Assembly: GCA_963678675.1 (NCBI GenBank)
Contig: OY783195.1
Location: 11,836,083-11,900,082, forward strand
Length of the DNA stretch: 64,000 nucleotides
Direction of reading: 5' to 3'
DNA from: Xiphydria camelus
Lineage: Eukaryota; Arthropoda; Insecta; Hymenoptera; Xiphydriidae
Shown here: in pieces, positions 11,087-38,151 of the stretch
How the letters are laid out: the number at the start of each line of letters is the position of its first letter
Numbering within the stretch: position 1 is the stretch's first letter
Notes under the pieces: generated by a model
The model's database searches: none
The model's input: the letters and a program-made list of their open reading frames with translations, nothing else
Told to the model about the DNA's origin: nothing
Made by a program: the position numbers and the translations under genes

Positions 11087-12450
11087 GCGTCAATGATTCT
11101 GATCGACCCGCTTTAGATGACGATACTTTTATCGGGTTGACCGTAGCTGAAAGATTCGAGTGAATCTTAGTGTTTTGCCACAAAAGGCTTAATTTAATTG
11201 GTGCTTCGTGGCAAAACAAGAAGATCCGTTCGTACCGTTCAACTACGTTCGACTCAATGAAGTACCGTCACCCAAAGCGAGTCAACCGAGTGGACCGTAC
11301 ACGGAAAAAAAAATCACCTAAAAAATTAGGGTGCCTTCCCACTAACGCCGGGACATAACACGAGGTACCAAAAAAATTCGAAGTCTTATCCGAATTTTTA
11401 AATGGACTTCTGAAATTTTCGTGAGCAGCACTCTACTTTCTGTGTCAATCAAAAAATAAAGCAAACACATGAATTTTTCATGTGTACACATCAATGAATG
11501 TAGTGGTGTTTCTCAGATTTTAGGGTGCCACTCTCTAAATTATTATAAATGGCCTATTAAATAATAGCGACATCTATCGACTAAAAAATCATCTTATTAT
11601 TCCGATAAAACAGACTACATAACCTTTACATTTTGAAAACTTTCCCCATGAAAATTTACTAGATCTCATTCCAATTTTTGTGGTGATATCATTTTCTTTT
11701 AAATATATCGTCACAAGCGTGATTGATTGCCATTTTCGACCATCGATGTGATTCCAACGGTCTTTATCGAAAATAATTTGTCTGGCGTTGTTTTGCACAG
11801 TCAAAAGACTCATTTAATATTTACCTACTTCGCTAAATATCTCTGAAATTATTTAATTTAAGTCTGCCAAAATTTATTGTTTACAAAAAAAATATCTTGA
11901 AATCTTTTCCTACATTATTAAATTGTTCAATAAAAAATAGGAAACATCCTTAAAAAATTAATAAAATGCAAAGTATTATTCAATATATAGTCACTTTGAT
12001 TTTTAATTGATCTGTACTAATTACTTTGAGTCTTCTGAAATTTTAGCCTACGCTTTACGTACCAATTTATAAAATTCGAACCTGAAATTTTAGTGTACTT
12101 GGCACCCTAATTTCTGAAATGCATAAAACATTTTCTAAAGCGCCATCTACCAAATTATAATTTGCCAATCTGAAATGTTTGTACGCCTAGCGATATGTCC
12201 TGCAATTTGTGTGCGCGCGCGCAGCACCCTAATTTTCCATATAGAATCCCTTCAATTTTTCAGTTTCTTTTTTTGCCGTGTAGGTAGCTAAATGGTGCGA
12301 GCGGATCTTCTTGTTTTGTAATGAAGGTCCAATCAGATTTAACTCTTATGGCAAAACAATAAGTCTTCGTTCTCGTACCGTTTAGTTAACTTGATAAAAT
12401 ACCATCACCCCCAAAGTAGGTCGATCAGAATCACTGGCCGCAAGTGTACA
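11087..12450. mobile_element. Palindromic MITE split by another insertion
   Basis: The left part (about 11087-11300) opens with tagcgtcaatgattctgatc and contains gttttgccac / gtggcaaaac arms. The right part (about 12284-12450) ends with cgatcagaatcactgg. A second element at about 11301-12283 separates them. The family is the same as at 12462-12690 and 21360-21510. Confidence 0.55.
11301..12283. mobile_element. Nested element with tacacgg ends and ctgaaat repeats
   Basis: The ends tacacggaaaaaaaaa and ttttttgccgtgta face each other. Next inside are attagggtgcc and gcaccctaatt. The interior repeats ctgaaat(t) at least six times and gggtgc/gcaccc several times. The reading frame at 11813-11589 has no recognisable protein. 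Confidence 0.5.
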
Positions 12451-12461
12451 TATGATATAGT

Positions 12462-12690
12462 ACACCTAGTGCCAATGATTCTAATCGACCCGCTTTGGGC
12501 GACGGTACTTCAATTGAGTCGACCGTAGTTGAACGGTACGAGCGGATCTTCTTGTTTTGCCACGAAGCACCAATCAAATTTAGTCTTCATGGCAAAACAC
12601 TAAGATTCACTTGAATTTTGTAGCTACGGTCGACTCGATAGAAGTACGGTCACCCAAAGTGGATCGATCAGAATCATTGACGCTAGGTAT
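12462..12690. mobile_element. Intact palindromic MITE (gattctgatcgac family)
   Basis: Opens acctagtgccaatgattcta and closes agaatcattgacgctaggt. The arms run through cgctttgggcgacggtactt and gttttgccac to a centre near 12575. It is 229 bp with no coding capacity, and looks like the best-preserved local copy of this family. Confidence 0.75.
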
Positions 12691-13684
12691 ACTTGCTACG
12701 CGAATCTGAAACGAAATTGTCAATATATGACCAACAAGACGAATTAGTAGGAAAACTTCTCCCTTTTTATGTTTCGATTAAAAAGCGATACGCGTTAAAT
12801 CATCGTTCGGCTTAAAGTAAATGACAGCAAAGCTACACATACAGGGTGACTGGTACCGCGACGTATTCCTTTTTTTGAAGAGGTGTTAGTAGAGACAATT
12901 TGCAGTCGATTGAACCACAATATGCATAATCCACTTGTTGATAGTTTTCGAAATATTTTAATTTTTGTGTTTTCTTAGAAATGGACTGCCTTTTACTACT
13001 AATTGTAAAATAAAAAAAAGGATAATTTTGTTTTTGTAATTTTTTTTGCCTCTACCATTAATATACATAACCATAGTAGTACCATAGTAGTTCATGTTAT
13101 GTAACAAAAATTATGTTAAATAGTTTGATATGACAAAAATACAGCAGCTAAAACCTCCAACGGTTGTTAGAAACTTTAAGCCAATTGTAGATTCACCAGG
13201 ATTTATTTCAAAAATTTGTGAAAACATTAAACGTACAAATTATTTTAAAAACTTCTCTACTTCATCACCTTTCAAATGAGGTACAAAGTTTTAAGAAATT
13301 TCCTGTTACTTCCAGGAATAATACAAAAATAGCTCAGCAGGTAGGCTATCTTAATGGGTGCATTTTCAGTAGATCATACCGCTCTGCAACAGTTGTGGAG
13401 CAGCTCAGCAAAAATCTGCCGAACGCGCATGCTACCGAGCGCTCCAAGTGAGCGTAAGTGGTAGCGGTCGCCATGTTTTGTAGCGAAGAAAAGTTACGCT
13501 CCAGCGCTACCGCTCACTTCCATCGGAAGAAATTTTGGCGCATTTTATGAATGATGTCGAGCGGTGTGAACCGATGTGTCGAATTCCGTCTGTCGTGCGA
13601 CGGAACATCTTACATTTTATGTATTATTACGAACAAAATTACATTTTCTTGCCACCGCCAATCGTAAAACAATCTGTTACCATA

Positions 13685-13840
13685 TCAGTACTTCAGAGCT
13701 AAACAGTATTAACTCCATTTTTTCGAAACCCGTATTATTTCTTCATTCTGCTATTTTCAATGTAAAATAGCATAATGAGGAAATAATACGGTTTTTGAAA
13801 AAAAATTGTGTTAATACTGTTTAGCTCTGAGGTATTGATA
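13685..13840. repeat. Small palindrome
   Basis: atcagtacttcagagctaaa (about 13685) pairs with the complement of gctctgaggtattgat (about 13825). The arms run through cagtattaac and cgtattatttc. It is probably a short MITE inside the larger transposon. Confidence 0.6.
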
Positions 13841-13929
13841 TAAACAACACAACATTTTGTAACCATAGATAACACTGGACAACAGTGATTTTGTTACTTG
13901 AACCAGACCAGGTGATTCTTATAGATTTA

Positions 13930-14135
13930 TGTGCGCTAAAAACGAATCTGACTCTCGAATTGATTGTTCCTAAACAATTTTATAAAGCCAAATTTCAGTA
14001 CAACAAGTCGATCGTTTAAGTCCACCGCGCCACGCGCCTAAGTATATCGAAGGGCACGGCCGAAACTTGTTGTCAGCAGAACAGAGAGCGCTACTTCTGA
14101 GCGTACTGAACGGTAGCGGTTTATGCTCGATCTGC
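13930..14135. repeat. Dispersed repeat shared with 51405-51593
   Basis: This 200-bp stretch, including aacgaatctgactctcg, gcgccacgcgcctaag, cagcagaacagagagcgcta and gagcgtactgaacggtagcg, occurs again in opposite orientation at 51405-51593. It belongs to the GC-rich cgctaccgctc repeat family seen at 13400-13520 and 50480-51430. Confidence 0.65.
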
Positions 14136-14278
14136 TGAACGCAACCAATGTTCTCTAAGTTAAAAGATAAGGATTAGAAAAGTCTACCTGATTTTAGGAC
14201 CTGTTATTCAATCGGCATAATTCGTTTCTCCTTCGGGAAGCTTCGTAATTACCTCGATTTATCCCTTGCTACTTGCCT

Positions 14279-14316
14279 TTAACCTTTAGAGCCCGGGGTG
14301 GTCGATATATCGACCA
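14279..14316. repeat. TTAA-linked terminus with perfect ggtcgatatatcgacc palindrome
   Basis: ttaacctttagagcccgggg follows a TTAA and leads into the perfect palindrome ggtcgatatatcgacc. TTAA followed by cctt... resembles a piggyBac-type end, but I find no partner end, so this may be a solo terminus. Confidence 0.3.
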
Positions 14317-15189
14317 GCGGATGAATTGCAGACATTTATCAAAATTTTAAGATTATGGCCCGAAACTTGGTATTCGGGGGTTTTCGGGGTCAGTAATTAC
14401 GATGCTGATGTCAAAATCGGTCTATTCTCAAATACAAGATGGCGAATGCAATATGACGGATGATGAATTCCAGAAAGGGCCTAGCGGAATAAGCATGTGA
14501 AATCTGCCCCCACGTGTATCAGCACCAAATTTATATGATCGATAGGCATCTATGAGAAACTAAATCTCCTAAATTTTTAGACCCCTAATCGCTATAGTGG
14601 GGGAGTTATGAGGGGGGGAAGTAAAATCGAAAAACAGCTTTTTCTCCGGAACGGCTCGACCGATTTTGATGAAAAAAATATGTTACTCTTCCTGAAGAGT
14701 CAATTCCAAAAAAAAATATCTTGAATTTTTGTTTTGAAAATTCGCCCGAAAAAAAATTTATGAAGTTTTTAAACAATTTTTTTTATGTTATAATTAATCG
14801 GAACCACTCCAATTATTTTCTTATTTTTTTCTTTGGAATGTCCTTAATAACATAATTTTTCCAATTTCATCGGATGTGTACCCCACTGAAAAATATTAAC
14901 AAATGTACACGGCTCATCACCTACCTTCTATATATATATATGATATACACTGTACACTCACTACAAAGGAATTTTTCCACTTTTATGATAATTCGGCACA
15001 TGATAATTGTTAATTTTTTGGAACAGTCTTTCAATGCTATTATTTATTTATCTATTATTATTTCAATGCTTCCTTTACTATGAACGAGCTCGCATCTCAC
15101 GATACGGGGTGCTTCATTTCTGTAAGTCTTCTGGCCTCTCACTTATAAATACTTACATATAGTTAAAAATACTCGATGAAAAAACGATT
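14317..15189. other. AT-rich interior of the transposon, no gene
   Basis: Nothing recognisable apart from homopolymer runs and a short (ta)n near 14931-14944. It lies downstream of the transposase stop codon and could include its 3' untranslated region. Confidence 0.4.
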
Positions 15190-16690
15190 TTAATCCTCGT
15201 CACTGTTTTCATCTACTACTGGAACGATTCCATTTTTCATGAACATTATACTTAGTATTTCAGCTGGTCGAATAATTTTTGATAAGTATCTTGCATTTGA
15301 TAAATAATACACAATAGCAGTAATGTGAGAACAGCAGCCAACTGTTCTTCTGCCATTAGCACATTCACATGCATAGTTTATTATGCCAGAAATCCCGATA
15401 CTGTTAGGTTTGTACCTAATGAAGCATCTATATGATGTCCGAGAAATGTGTCGAGATGGTACTTTGAATTTGAGTACATTTGGTTCAGCCATCACATATT
15501 CGGAAACAACTTTTCCATCTTGATCTATCATTTCGGCTAAATACGATACAGCTTGGGAAAGTTGGTATGATCCAGTAAAAAGAGTCTTCAATTCCTTTTC
15601 GGTCATTTCTGGAAAGTCAAGGTTTTCGTCAGAAGAGAGAGTTTTGAAAAGAACCTTTCGCCGGATCCAACCTTTCGTCTCTGCCTCGGTAGCTAGATCA
15701 TTTTCCGTGCCATTCTGACTGTGCATTCTTTCTAAAATTTCATTCGTGTATTCTACATCAGATTGTAGCCTTTTGCCGTACGAGTTATTCAAAAATGAGG
15801 CAATTCTAAAATAAACTCCAACTTTAGGTATCAGTTTGTTGTCGATTTTGTGATCTAGAAGACGATATTTTTGTTTGAGAATGCCATGAACAGATTCAAC
15901 CACCCAGCGAATTTTAGTCACAAAACGAGATTGGTTAGATTCTTGAGTCGTTAATTGTCCTTGCGCTTCCCTTTCAAAGCAGGCATCAATACTCCACAAT
16001 GTTTATCTTCGAGATATTGTTTTATATCTCGAAAACCGCGATCGAGTACAAACATATCTTTCTTTTCTAGTAATGCACATAAACCATTCTAGTCTTGAAT
16101 GATAGATTCTAGAATTTTTGCATCATTTTCATTGGCAGGATAAGGTCCGAGCATATGTATCTACTATGTATCCAATAGTAGTACAAATCGTAAAAGGCTT
16201 GCAAAGAGGAACTTTCTTTTGGCCAGGGAAAGATTTTCTTTGGTATTCATTATTTGTACTTTTTTGGTGTCGTGCATAGGTATCATCACAAATTAAAAAT
16301 AAGGAGTCCGCGTTCAACAACTTTTTAGCGATTTTTGTTGTATGGTTTTTCAAAAGGTCGGCTCTGCTAATACTTTTAATGCCGAAACGAGTTGGTAAGA
16401 TATCATTTTCAAATTATGTAACTGCGCTAGCACAGTAATCAGAAATCGTCTGTTCATGTTCTATACCTAATATAGAAGCTAACATCTTGTTGGAATTTCC
16501 GGTTCGGAGTTTGAAAAGAAATACAATGAGGGCTTGCATTATAGACCGCGACTCCCTATTTCGCATGGAAACCATCATGTCTCTCAGTTCAGTAAGATTG
16601 TCCCAAGATAGTCCTGTAAATACTTGAATTTGCTCTTCTGAAATACTTGAATCACCAAGTTTATCATACAACGTTAGTAGATAAGCTAGG
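15190..16690 (-). pseudogene. DDE transposase with C-terminal SWIM-like finger, broken
   Basis: The order of conserved blocks matches DDE_Tnp_4-type transposases: FTGLSWDNL and FLFKLRTGNSNKML (helix-turn-helix region), LICDDTYARHQKS (first Asp), NENDAKILE (second Asp region), VLDRGFRD, then RWVVESVHGILKQ (Glu). The C-terminus adds CECANGRRTVGCCSH, a C-x-C...C-x-H SWIM-like motif. It is dead: an in-frame TAA at 16414-16416, a frame change near 16155, a TAG at 16089-16091 and a frame change near 15960. There is no ATG at the 5' end. A tactaac branch-point-like motif and tatttcag acceptor near 16640-16680 suggest an upstream exon (perhaps THAP) that is not found. Confidence 0.75.
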
Positions 16691-17660
16691 CTGGTTCTGC
16701 GTCACCCACGTGACCAAAAGTGGCGGGAAATTTGAATTTAGCGGAAGTGCGCATGCGCCGTGGCGGGAAATTTGAATTCGCGCATCACGTGACCCAGCGG
16801 AGCTCTGTGATTGGTCGAACCCCCACTCCTCGACCCAATGGAGCTCTGTCATTGGTTGAACCCCCACTCCTCGACCCCCACCAGATGGCGCCACTGTCGA
16901 CGCTAGGTGTCGCCACCGTAGGCGGTGGCCATTTTGAATTTTACTCCGATAGAGCTCTGCCATTGGTTGAACCCCCACTCCTCGGTCTACACTATCAACG
17001 CCAGGTGGCGCCATTGTCGACGCTAGGTGTCGCCACCGTAGGCGGCGACCATTTTGAATGTTCCTCCAACGGAGCTCTGTCATTGGTCGAACCCCCACTC
17101 CTCGACCCAACGGAGCTCTAACATTGGTTGAACCCCAACTCCTCGATCCCCACCAGATGGCGCCACCGTCGGCGGCGGCCATTTTGAAGTGCGCATGCGC
17201 CGTGGCGGGGAAATTTGAATGATAAACCCCTCGACTCCCACCATCAACGCCAGGTGGCACCACTGTCGGCGGGTAGTCAACGCCAGGTATCTTGCTACTG
17301 CGCGTCCGATGACGTCATCGTTTCTCGTGCAGGTTCCGACAGGCGCGTGCAGGTTCAGACTTGCTCCGCGCTACTACGCAGTTTCGACCGCGTCCGATGA
17401 CGTCATAGCTTATCGCATCGCTACTGTACAGGTTCCGACAGGCGCGTGCAGGTTCAGACTTGCACCGCGCTACTGCGCAGTTTCGACCGCGTCGCATTCC
17501 TGAGCGATGACGTCATAGCATCGCTACTGCGCAGTTGACCGGCCTTGGAATGCGTACTGCACAGTTTCGACCGCGTCGCATGACGTCATCGTTTCTCGTG
17601 CAGGTTCCGACAGGCGCGTGCAGGTTCAGACTTGCTCCGCGCTACTGCGCCCAGAATCCC
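16690..17660. repeat. GC-rich tandem repeats dense in promoter-type motifs
   Basis: Two repeat families. At 16797-17170, units of about 45-120 bp contain ggagctctgtcattggt and cccccactcctcgaccc, plus cgccaccgtaggcgg and ggccattttgaa. At 17308-17660, ~90-bp units contain gatgacgtcat, caggttccgacaggcgcgtg and cgctactgcgcagtttcgac. They include palindromes and motifs known from other animals as transcription-factor sites: tgacgtca (CRE), gcgcatgcgc (NRF1-like, 16748 and 17189), cacgtg, attggt (inverted CCAAT) and ccattttgaa (YY1-like). The position just upstream of the minus-strand transposase and the plus-strand small frame suggests a bidirectional promoter. That function is inference. Confidence 0.6.
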
Positions 17661-17961
17661 GTTCTCTACCTCAATAATTATTTGTCGGCGTATTTCAGAA
17701 GCGATCTCACGAATTGTAACTCGCGATGGTTGACACTAGCCGAGTCGATAAGACTCAGTGAGGTTTGTCACGAAGAATGTAATCTGATACTCTAGTATTC
17801 AGATAAGAAATAATTTCTCACGCTCATCGGTGAGCTTACGAATCGTTGCTGGAGATAGTTTACTGCGACGGATGCAACCTGATACTCTATTATTCCGATA
17901 AGAAATTTCGACTAGGTCCAGCTCAGTCTCTCGAGATGTAATTCGTCAGTCTAATTTCACA

Positions 17962-18171
17962 ATGCCGAACGCATCATCATCGGATTCAGACGAAAGTGTC
18001 CACGAGTTTGATTCTGAAGCCCATCCAGGGTTCAGGTACAACGGACGAATAATCGTTTTACCGAAAATTTGGAAAATATATGGAAGTGAGATATTAAAAG
18101 AGTTGAAAAAAGCGGTGATAAAGTCATTCAAATCAAAAGGTATCTCGGGTGTACATGTGATAGAAGGATAG
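17962..18171 (+). CDS. Small hypothetical protein beside right TIR
   Basis: A 69-residue frame beginning with a true ATG. It has a Ser/Asp-rich acidic start (NASSSDSDESVHEFDSEA), then GRIIVLPKIWKIYGSEILKE and a basic end. I do not recognise it. The stop codon falls exactly where the right TIR begins (tagctgctgta). An alternative is a first exon with a donor at about 18139 (caaaag/gtatct), but no partner exon exists inside the element. It would be transcribed away from the transposase, from the GC-rich block between them. It could be an accessory transposon gene or chance. Confidence 0.4.
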   Translation: MPNASSSDSDESVHEFDSEAHPGFRYNGRIIVLPKIWKIYGSEILKELKKAVIKSFKSKGISGVHVIEG

Positions 18172-18421
18172 CTGCTGTATTTTTGTCATATCAAACTATT
18201 TAACTTATTTCAAAAAAAAAAATTATCCTTTTTTTTTATTTTACAATTAGTAGTAAAAGGTAAGGTGTCCATTTCTAAGAAAACACCAAAATTAAAATAT
18301 CTCGAAAACTATCAACAAGTAGATTATGCATATTGTGGTTCAATCGACTGCAAATTGTCTCTACTAACACCTCTTCAAAAAAAGGAATACGTCGCGGTAC
18401 CAGTAACCCTGTATAAATTCG

Positions 18422-18644
18422 TATATTGAACTGTATTAAGCCATCATATACCTTGAAATTTTTTAATCCTTTTTTAAAATAATTTTTTAACCTACCAACG
18501 GAAGGTGAGATTTCACCTCCGTGAACTGTCTCCCATTCAGAAGTTCACGGAGTTGAAATTTCACCTTCCGTTGATAGGTTAAAAAATAAAAAAAAAGGAT
18601 TAAAAAATGTCAAGGTATATGATGGCTTAATACAGTTCAATATA
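18422..18644. mobile_element. Palindromic MITE with TATA-type ends
   Basis: tatattgaactgtattaagc (18422) is mirrored by gcttaatacagttcaatata (18644). The arms extend through atcatataccttgaaa and the centre includes aacggaaggtgagatttcac. No coding potential. Confidence 0.8.
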
Positions 18645-18906
18645 TCTGGAGAGCGGGCAAACGAGTATAAGTCAATTTTTGGTAGGTAAAAATAGAATTG
18701 TATAGGACTAACTGTATAAGTACTAACTGTATGTTCCGAATTGTATGGTACTAACTATATAAGTTGCCTACGACTTCTGTCAAAACGCTATCATTTATGT
18801 TCGTAACAGTTTAAGTCAGAAATGCCTGGCCTCCATCCAATCAATGTTACCCCCTGAAAAATCAATAATTCTGACTTGTATTCTTTTGCCCGCCCACCAG
18901 ATATAT
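18643..18906. mobile_element. Adjacent MITE with gcgggcaaa inverted ends
   Basis: tatctggagagcgggcaaac, gagtataagtca at the left is the inverse of tgacttgtattc, ttttgcccgcccaccagata at the right. It shares its outer TATA with the previous element, so one probably inserted into the other's target site. Confidence 0.65.
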
Positions 18907-19026
18907 ATGTAGCTTTGCTGTCATTTACTCTAAGTCGAACGATGATTCTGTAATTTGTTAGAGACAAGCGTGTTATGGTTTCCGTGAGGATGACCCTAAA
19001 TTTAATTTTTTAAAATGATTTCAGTG

Positions 19027-19555
19027 AAGGCTTAAGGGTACTCGTACGTGTCGAACGGGGTAAAGGAAAGGGTAATAAGGCTTGGAAGTTTTGCGCGCTA
19101 CTTTCTCCTAAATAAAAGGCCAAATAAATAAAATAAACTTGCCAAATTAAATTATTCTCGATGGCTAGCGGGCGACACGAGCTCAATGGGGTAGAAGCTT
19201 GCAACCGCAGGAAATATTTATTATGATTTAAAATGGGAATTGGTTGACAGCTCCAATCGAGACACCGAGACGAAGACATTCATATATTTTATATTCGCGT
19301 GTCTTGTCTTGGTCAGAGCTGTCAACCAATTCCCATTTTAAATCATTTCATTTCATTTTTTTTTCAGTCTTGTGTTTCCGCAAGCTTCTGCTCCGCTCAG
19401 CTTGTATTACCCACTAGTTATCGAACACAGATTTAATTTGTAAAGCCCATTTTATTTATTTGGCCTTTTATTTAGGAGAAAGTAGCGCGCAAAATTTTCT
19501 AATTTTGATTACCTTCCCCTTTACCCCGTTCCCTACGCTTGAAGACCCTGAAGCT
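19027..19555. mobile_element. Palindromic element, ~240-bp arms
   Basis: The arms pair from gaaggcttaagggtactcg / ttccctacgcttgaaga inward through actttctcctaaataaaagg and atgggaattggttgacagct to a centre near 19280. The right arm carries an extra poly-T insertion. The frame 19279-19010 is an arm, not a gene. Confidence 0.75.
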
Positions 19556-20358
19556 CACAGATTATTTAGAGCTGAGCTTAAACACCCACATGTAACTACT
19601 TATTGTTAGCCGACTGAAATACCGAGTCTGATATAGACACAATCCCAAGTGTCGAAAAAGATAAAATATTAAACTTGTTAAGAAAGGAAACATATTTTAC
19701 GTTCACAAAAAAATATAGAATAATGTACTTGCCATATAAAACTCAAATTGAGCCATCAGTAGGCTCTCAGCAATATAGATTAGTATAAAAACTTCCTTCT
19801 GCCCTTAGCTCACTTCAGTCAAAAGCGATACGTTATAATGTAAATAAGATCATAACTTGAGTATCAACTGACAGCTCTAAATTGAGATTTTCATTGAGGA
19901 ATGAGGTATGTGTATGAATCTTAGTAGACTCAATAGGTCTGTTTTGATATAAGTTTATTTTTTACAGACTACTTTAAGGAACAAAACCTCGGTGCGGACT
20001 TAGATAGAATTAAGTAAAGTTTTCATTCGCCGCTTCAATCGGAGATGTATAACTGTTTTCACGGTTAAACGATGTTATAAGCACGACGATAAACTAAAGT
20101 TCAGCCTTGGTTCGGTATTGCTTATGTATTCACGGAATAAAACTATTTCAGTTTTAACTTCGATTACGGTTTTGATACGGTTCATCGTGTTGATTACAAG
20201 TAGGAACAGCTGTCAAAATATTTCATGTGTAATATGGATAAGGAAATCAGGAAAAGGGAACTATTCATGTTAAAATGCGCAACACGTTTTCGGTTTGAGA
20301 TTGTTGATATACCCGGAATTCTATTGTTATATTTCGATAGTATATTAATGCTTTATGA
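19556..20358. other. 3' flank of Uvrag, no further gene
   Basis: AT-rich DNA downstream of the Uvrag stop codon. A minus-strand aataaa (plus tttatt, near 19948) is a possible polyadenylation signal, but none stands out close to the stop. Confidence 0.4.
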
Positions 20359-36106
<15,748 letters not shown>

Positions 36107-36704
36107 TATCTGCAGTCATAGTATTGCAATAGCATAATAATTTGTAAGATCGATATTAATCGTCCTCGAATTAATGATGAACCATTGGCATTAATTTATT
36201 TATATCGTATTAGATAGGTTACTTAAAATGTCTAATGCACATTTATCAAAAAGGCAGTAATTTACAATATTTTGTATTAATTCTCACTTCTATTGATCTG
36301 TTATCAGTTCATTAATGAACACTTCAATTATTATTCGGTCTGTAATCTTTGATCTGTACTGCCTACAGTACCAATATGTCATCTGACTGAAATTGACAGT
36401 TCTAGCATAAACTACTCTTCTGAAAGAGATGGTTCTTCGTGATGTAACTCGGACAAAGTTCACAGCATTCAATAACAGGGATACCAATTTCAACGATAGA
36501 GGGCACTATGTCAGCATCAGTTTCACTAATGCCCGGTTCCACCAAAGTATTCAGAAAGAGAACCTTAGTTAAGGACCACTTATAATTAAGTATTAGGTAC
36601 TTAGGTATTTGTGAACTGTTGCACAGACCATAACTAAGTTCGACTTTGCTAAGGGAGAGATTTTTAGTCATTTCAATTTTTCTAGATTAGTAACCTCGAT
36701 ATAC
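36107..36704. other. Uvrag upstream region with a short protein-like frame
   Basis: This should hold the Uvrag promoter or upstream exon. On the minus strand 36545-36430 reads PGISETDADIVPSIVEIGIP, then CCELCPSYITKN, which looks protein-like but matches nothing I know. It could be a decayed exon or chance. I see no TATA box. Confidence 0.35.
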
Positions 36705-37850
36705 CGTATGTCCGCGATTAATCAGACCATAGCAAAATTGCGAGGTACGCACTCTGGTGGCTGTAATGGTGAACTAGTTTCTGCCACATTTGGCAGGTTC
36801 AGCAGACTCAACGTTGTACAACCGTTGAGTGATTTTCGATGGTCATTGGCTAAATGTTCAATTTCAACCAATGACCGTCGAGTGCTTCCCAGGAGCGATA
36901 TCTGCTGAACTCGCACATTATTTCCTAACCACACAATTCGGGGCTGTGAAACACACATTTTTATTGATGGTTTACCATTAATTTGTATTGATTTTGTGCC
37001 TCTCTTTTACCGTTTTTCTTTCATCATTTGTTATTGTAATATTTTACGTGTTGGTCGTTATAATTTAGTGTTAAAAATTGTCTTTTTAAAGGCAGGAACG
37101 ACCGCTCTAAACATGGCGCTCATAACAAATAAAGCCCTAAATAATAAAAAAAAACTTGATAACAAAGCAAGAAAATAACAAATTAACACCAAAATTCACG
37201 AACCGAAAATGTACACCCGTGCTCACGAAATCTGTCGCTGGTGACTTTTTTTAAATGTTATTTTTAAACGTACTAACCAATGATTAATCAATCCTCGTGC
37301 TTTCATTAACGAGAGTAGACGTCACCGTAGCTAATGAGGGCATGAGAATTAATTGTTCACTGGTTAGTACGTTTAAAAATAAGGTTTAAAAAAAGTCACC
37401 AGCGACAGATTTCGTGAGCACGGGTGTACGATCCCAATTGGGAATTCAAATTAAGATCGCAGCGCCAGGTGGCTATTACTGGAACTAGTTTCTGCCACAT
37501 TATTTTCCCACCTCACTTTCGGTTCGTGAATTTTGGTGTTAATTTGTTATTTTCTTGCTTTGTTATCAAGTTTTTTTTTTTATTATTTAGGTCTTTATTT
37601 GTTATGAACGCCATGTTTAGAGCGGTCGTTCCTGCCTTTAAAAAGATAATTTCTAACACTAAATTATAACGACCAACACGTAAAATATTACAATAACAAA
37701 TGATAAAAGAAAAACGGTAAAAGAGAGGCACAAAGTCAATAAAAAATAATGGTAAACAATCAATAAAAAGGTGTGTTTCACAGCCTCGAATTGTATGGTT
37801 AGGAAATAATGTGCGAGTTCAGCAGATATTGGGGACGCTCAAAATGAATG
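36705..37850. mobile_element. Palindromic element with 219-bp MITE at its centre
   Basis: The left arm (about 36895-37205: gctgaactcgcacatt, tttttattgatggtttacc, gcaggaacgaccgctctaa) is the inverse of about 37515-37830. The loop contains the MITE at 37211-37429. The left flank taccgtatgtccgcgat, taaaattgcgag-like is shared with 50988-51030. gaactagtttctgccacatt occurs twice (36771 and 37484). Confidence 0.7.
37211..37429. mobile_element. 219-bp MITE, copy 1
   Basis: Ends gtacacccgtgctcacgaaa / tttcgtgagcacgggtgtac; arms of ~70 bp run through gtcgctggtgacttttttt. Nearly identical to the copy at 38152-38370, so recently active. No clear target duplication. Confidence 0.85.
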
Positions 37851-38151
37851 CGGTACCTGGCGGCAAATCGTATACTAAAAAACATGGCCATTATTGGGGT
37901 TTTGGATTGGCGCGCACTTGAAAAGTGTTAACTTGCTCCAAAAGTTTTTAAAAAATGAGCATTTTTAGAACGAGATATAGACATTTATTTTCATAAACAA
38001 TGAAACGAATTCATTCGGATCAACTGTACAGCATGTCCCACGAGAAACGCATCAAGCGGTGAGACCCTGACATTTACCATCTGTAGTATTTGCCGACGGT
38101 GCTTGACTCTTTTACCTACCGGTCGACGGAATTTGAAGTTCGCGGCGTGCT

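Larger units (their letters stand above)
12841..18410. mobile_element. 5.6-kb DNA transposon with long TIRs and DDE transposase
   Basis: The left end at about 12841-13150 (acagggtgactggtaccgcg) is an inverted copy of about 18170-18410 (cgcggtaccagtaaccctgt). The TIRs are about 240 bp, and the left one carries an extra ~80 bp. Between them lie a broken minus-strand transposase (16690-15190), a GC-rich tandem-repeat block (16690-17660) and a small plus-strand frame (17962-18171). The transposase type places it with PIF/Harbinger/ISL2EU-like elements; that is inference from family knowledge. Smaller repeats have landed in its left half. Confidence 0.75.

Noticed and set aside
16720..17263. Long open frames on both strands in the GC-rich block
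   Set aside because: They read through tandem repeats in several frames at once and show repeated peptide units, with no known domain; high GC content explains the lack of stops.
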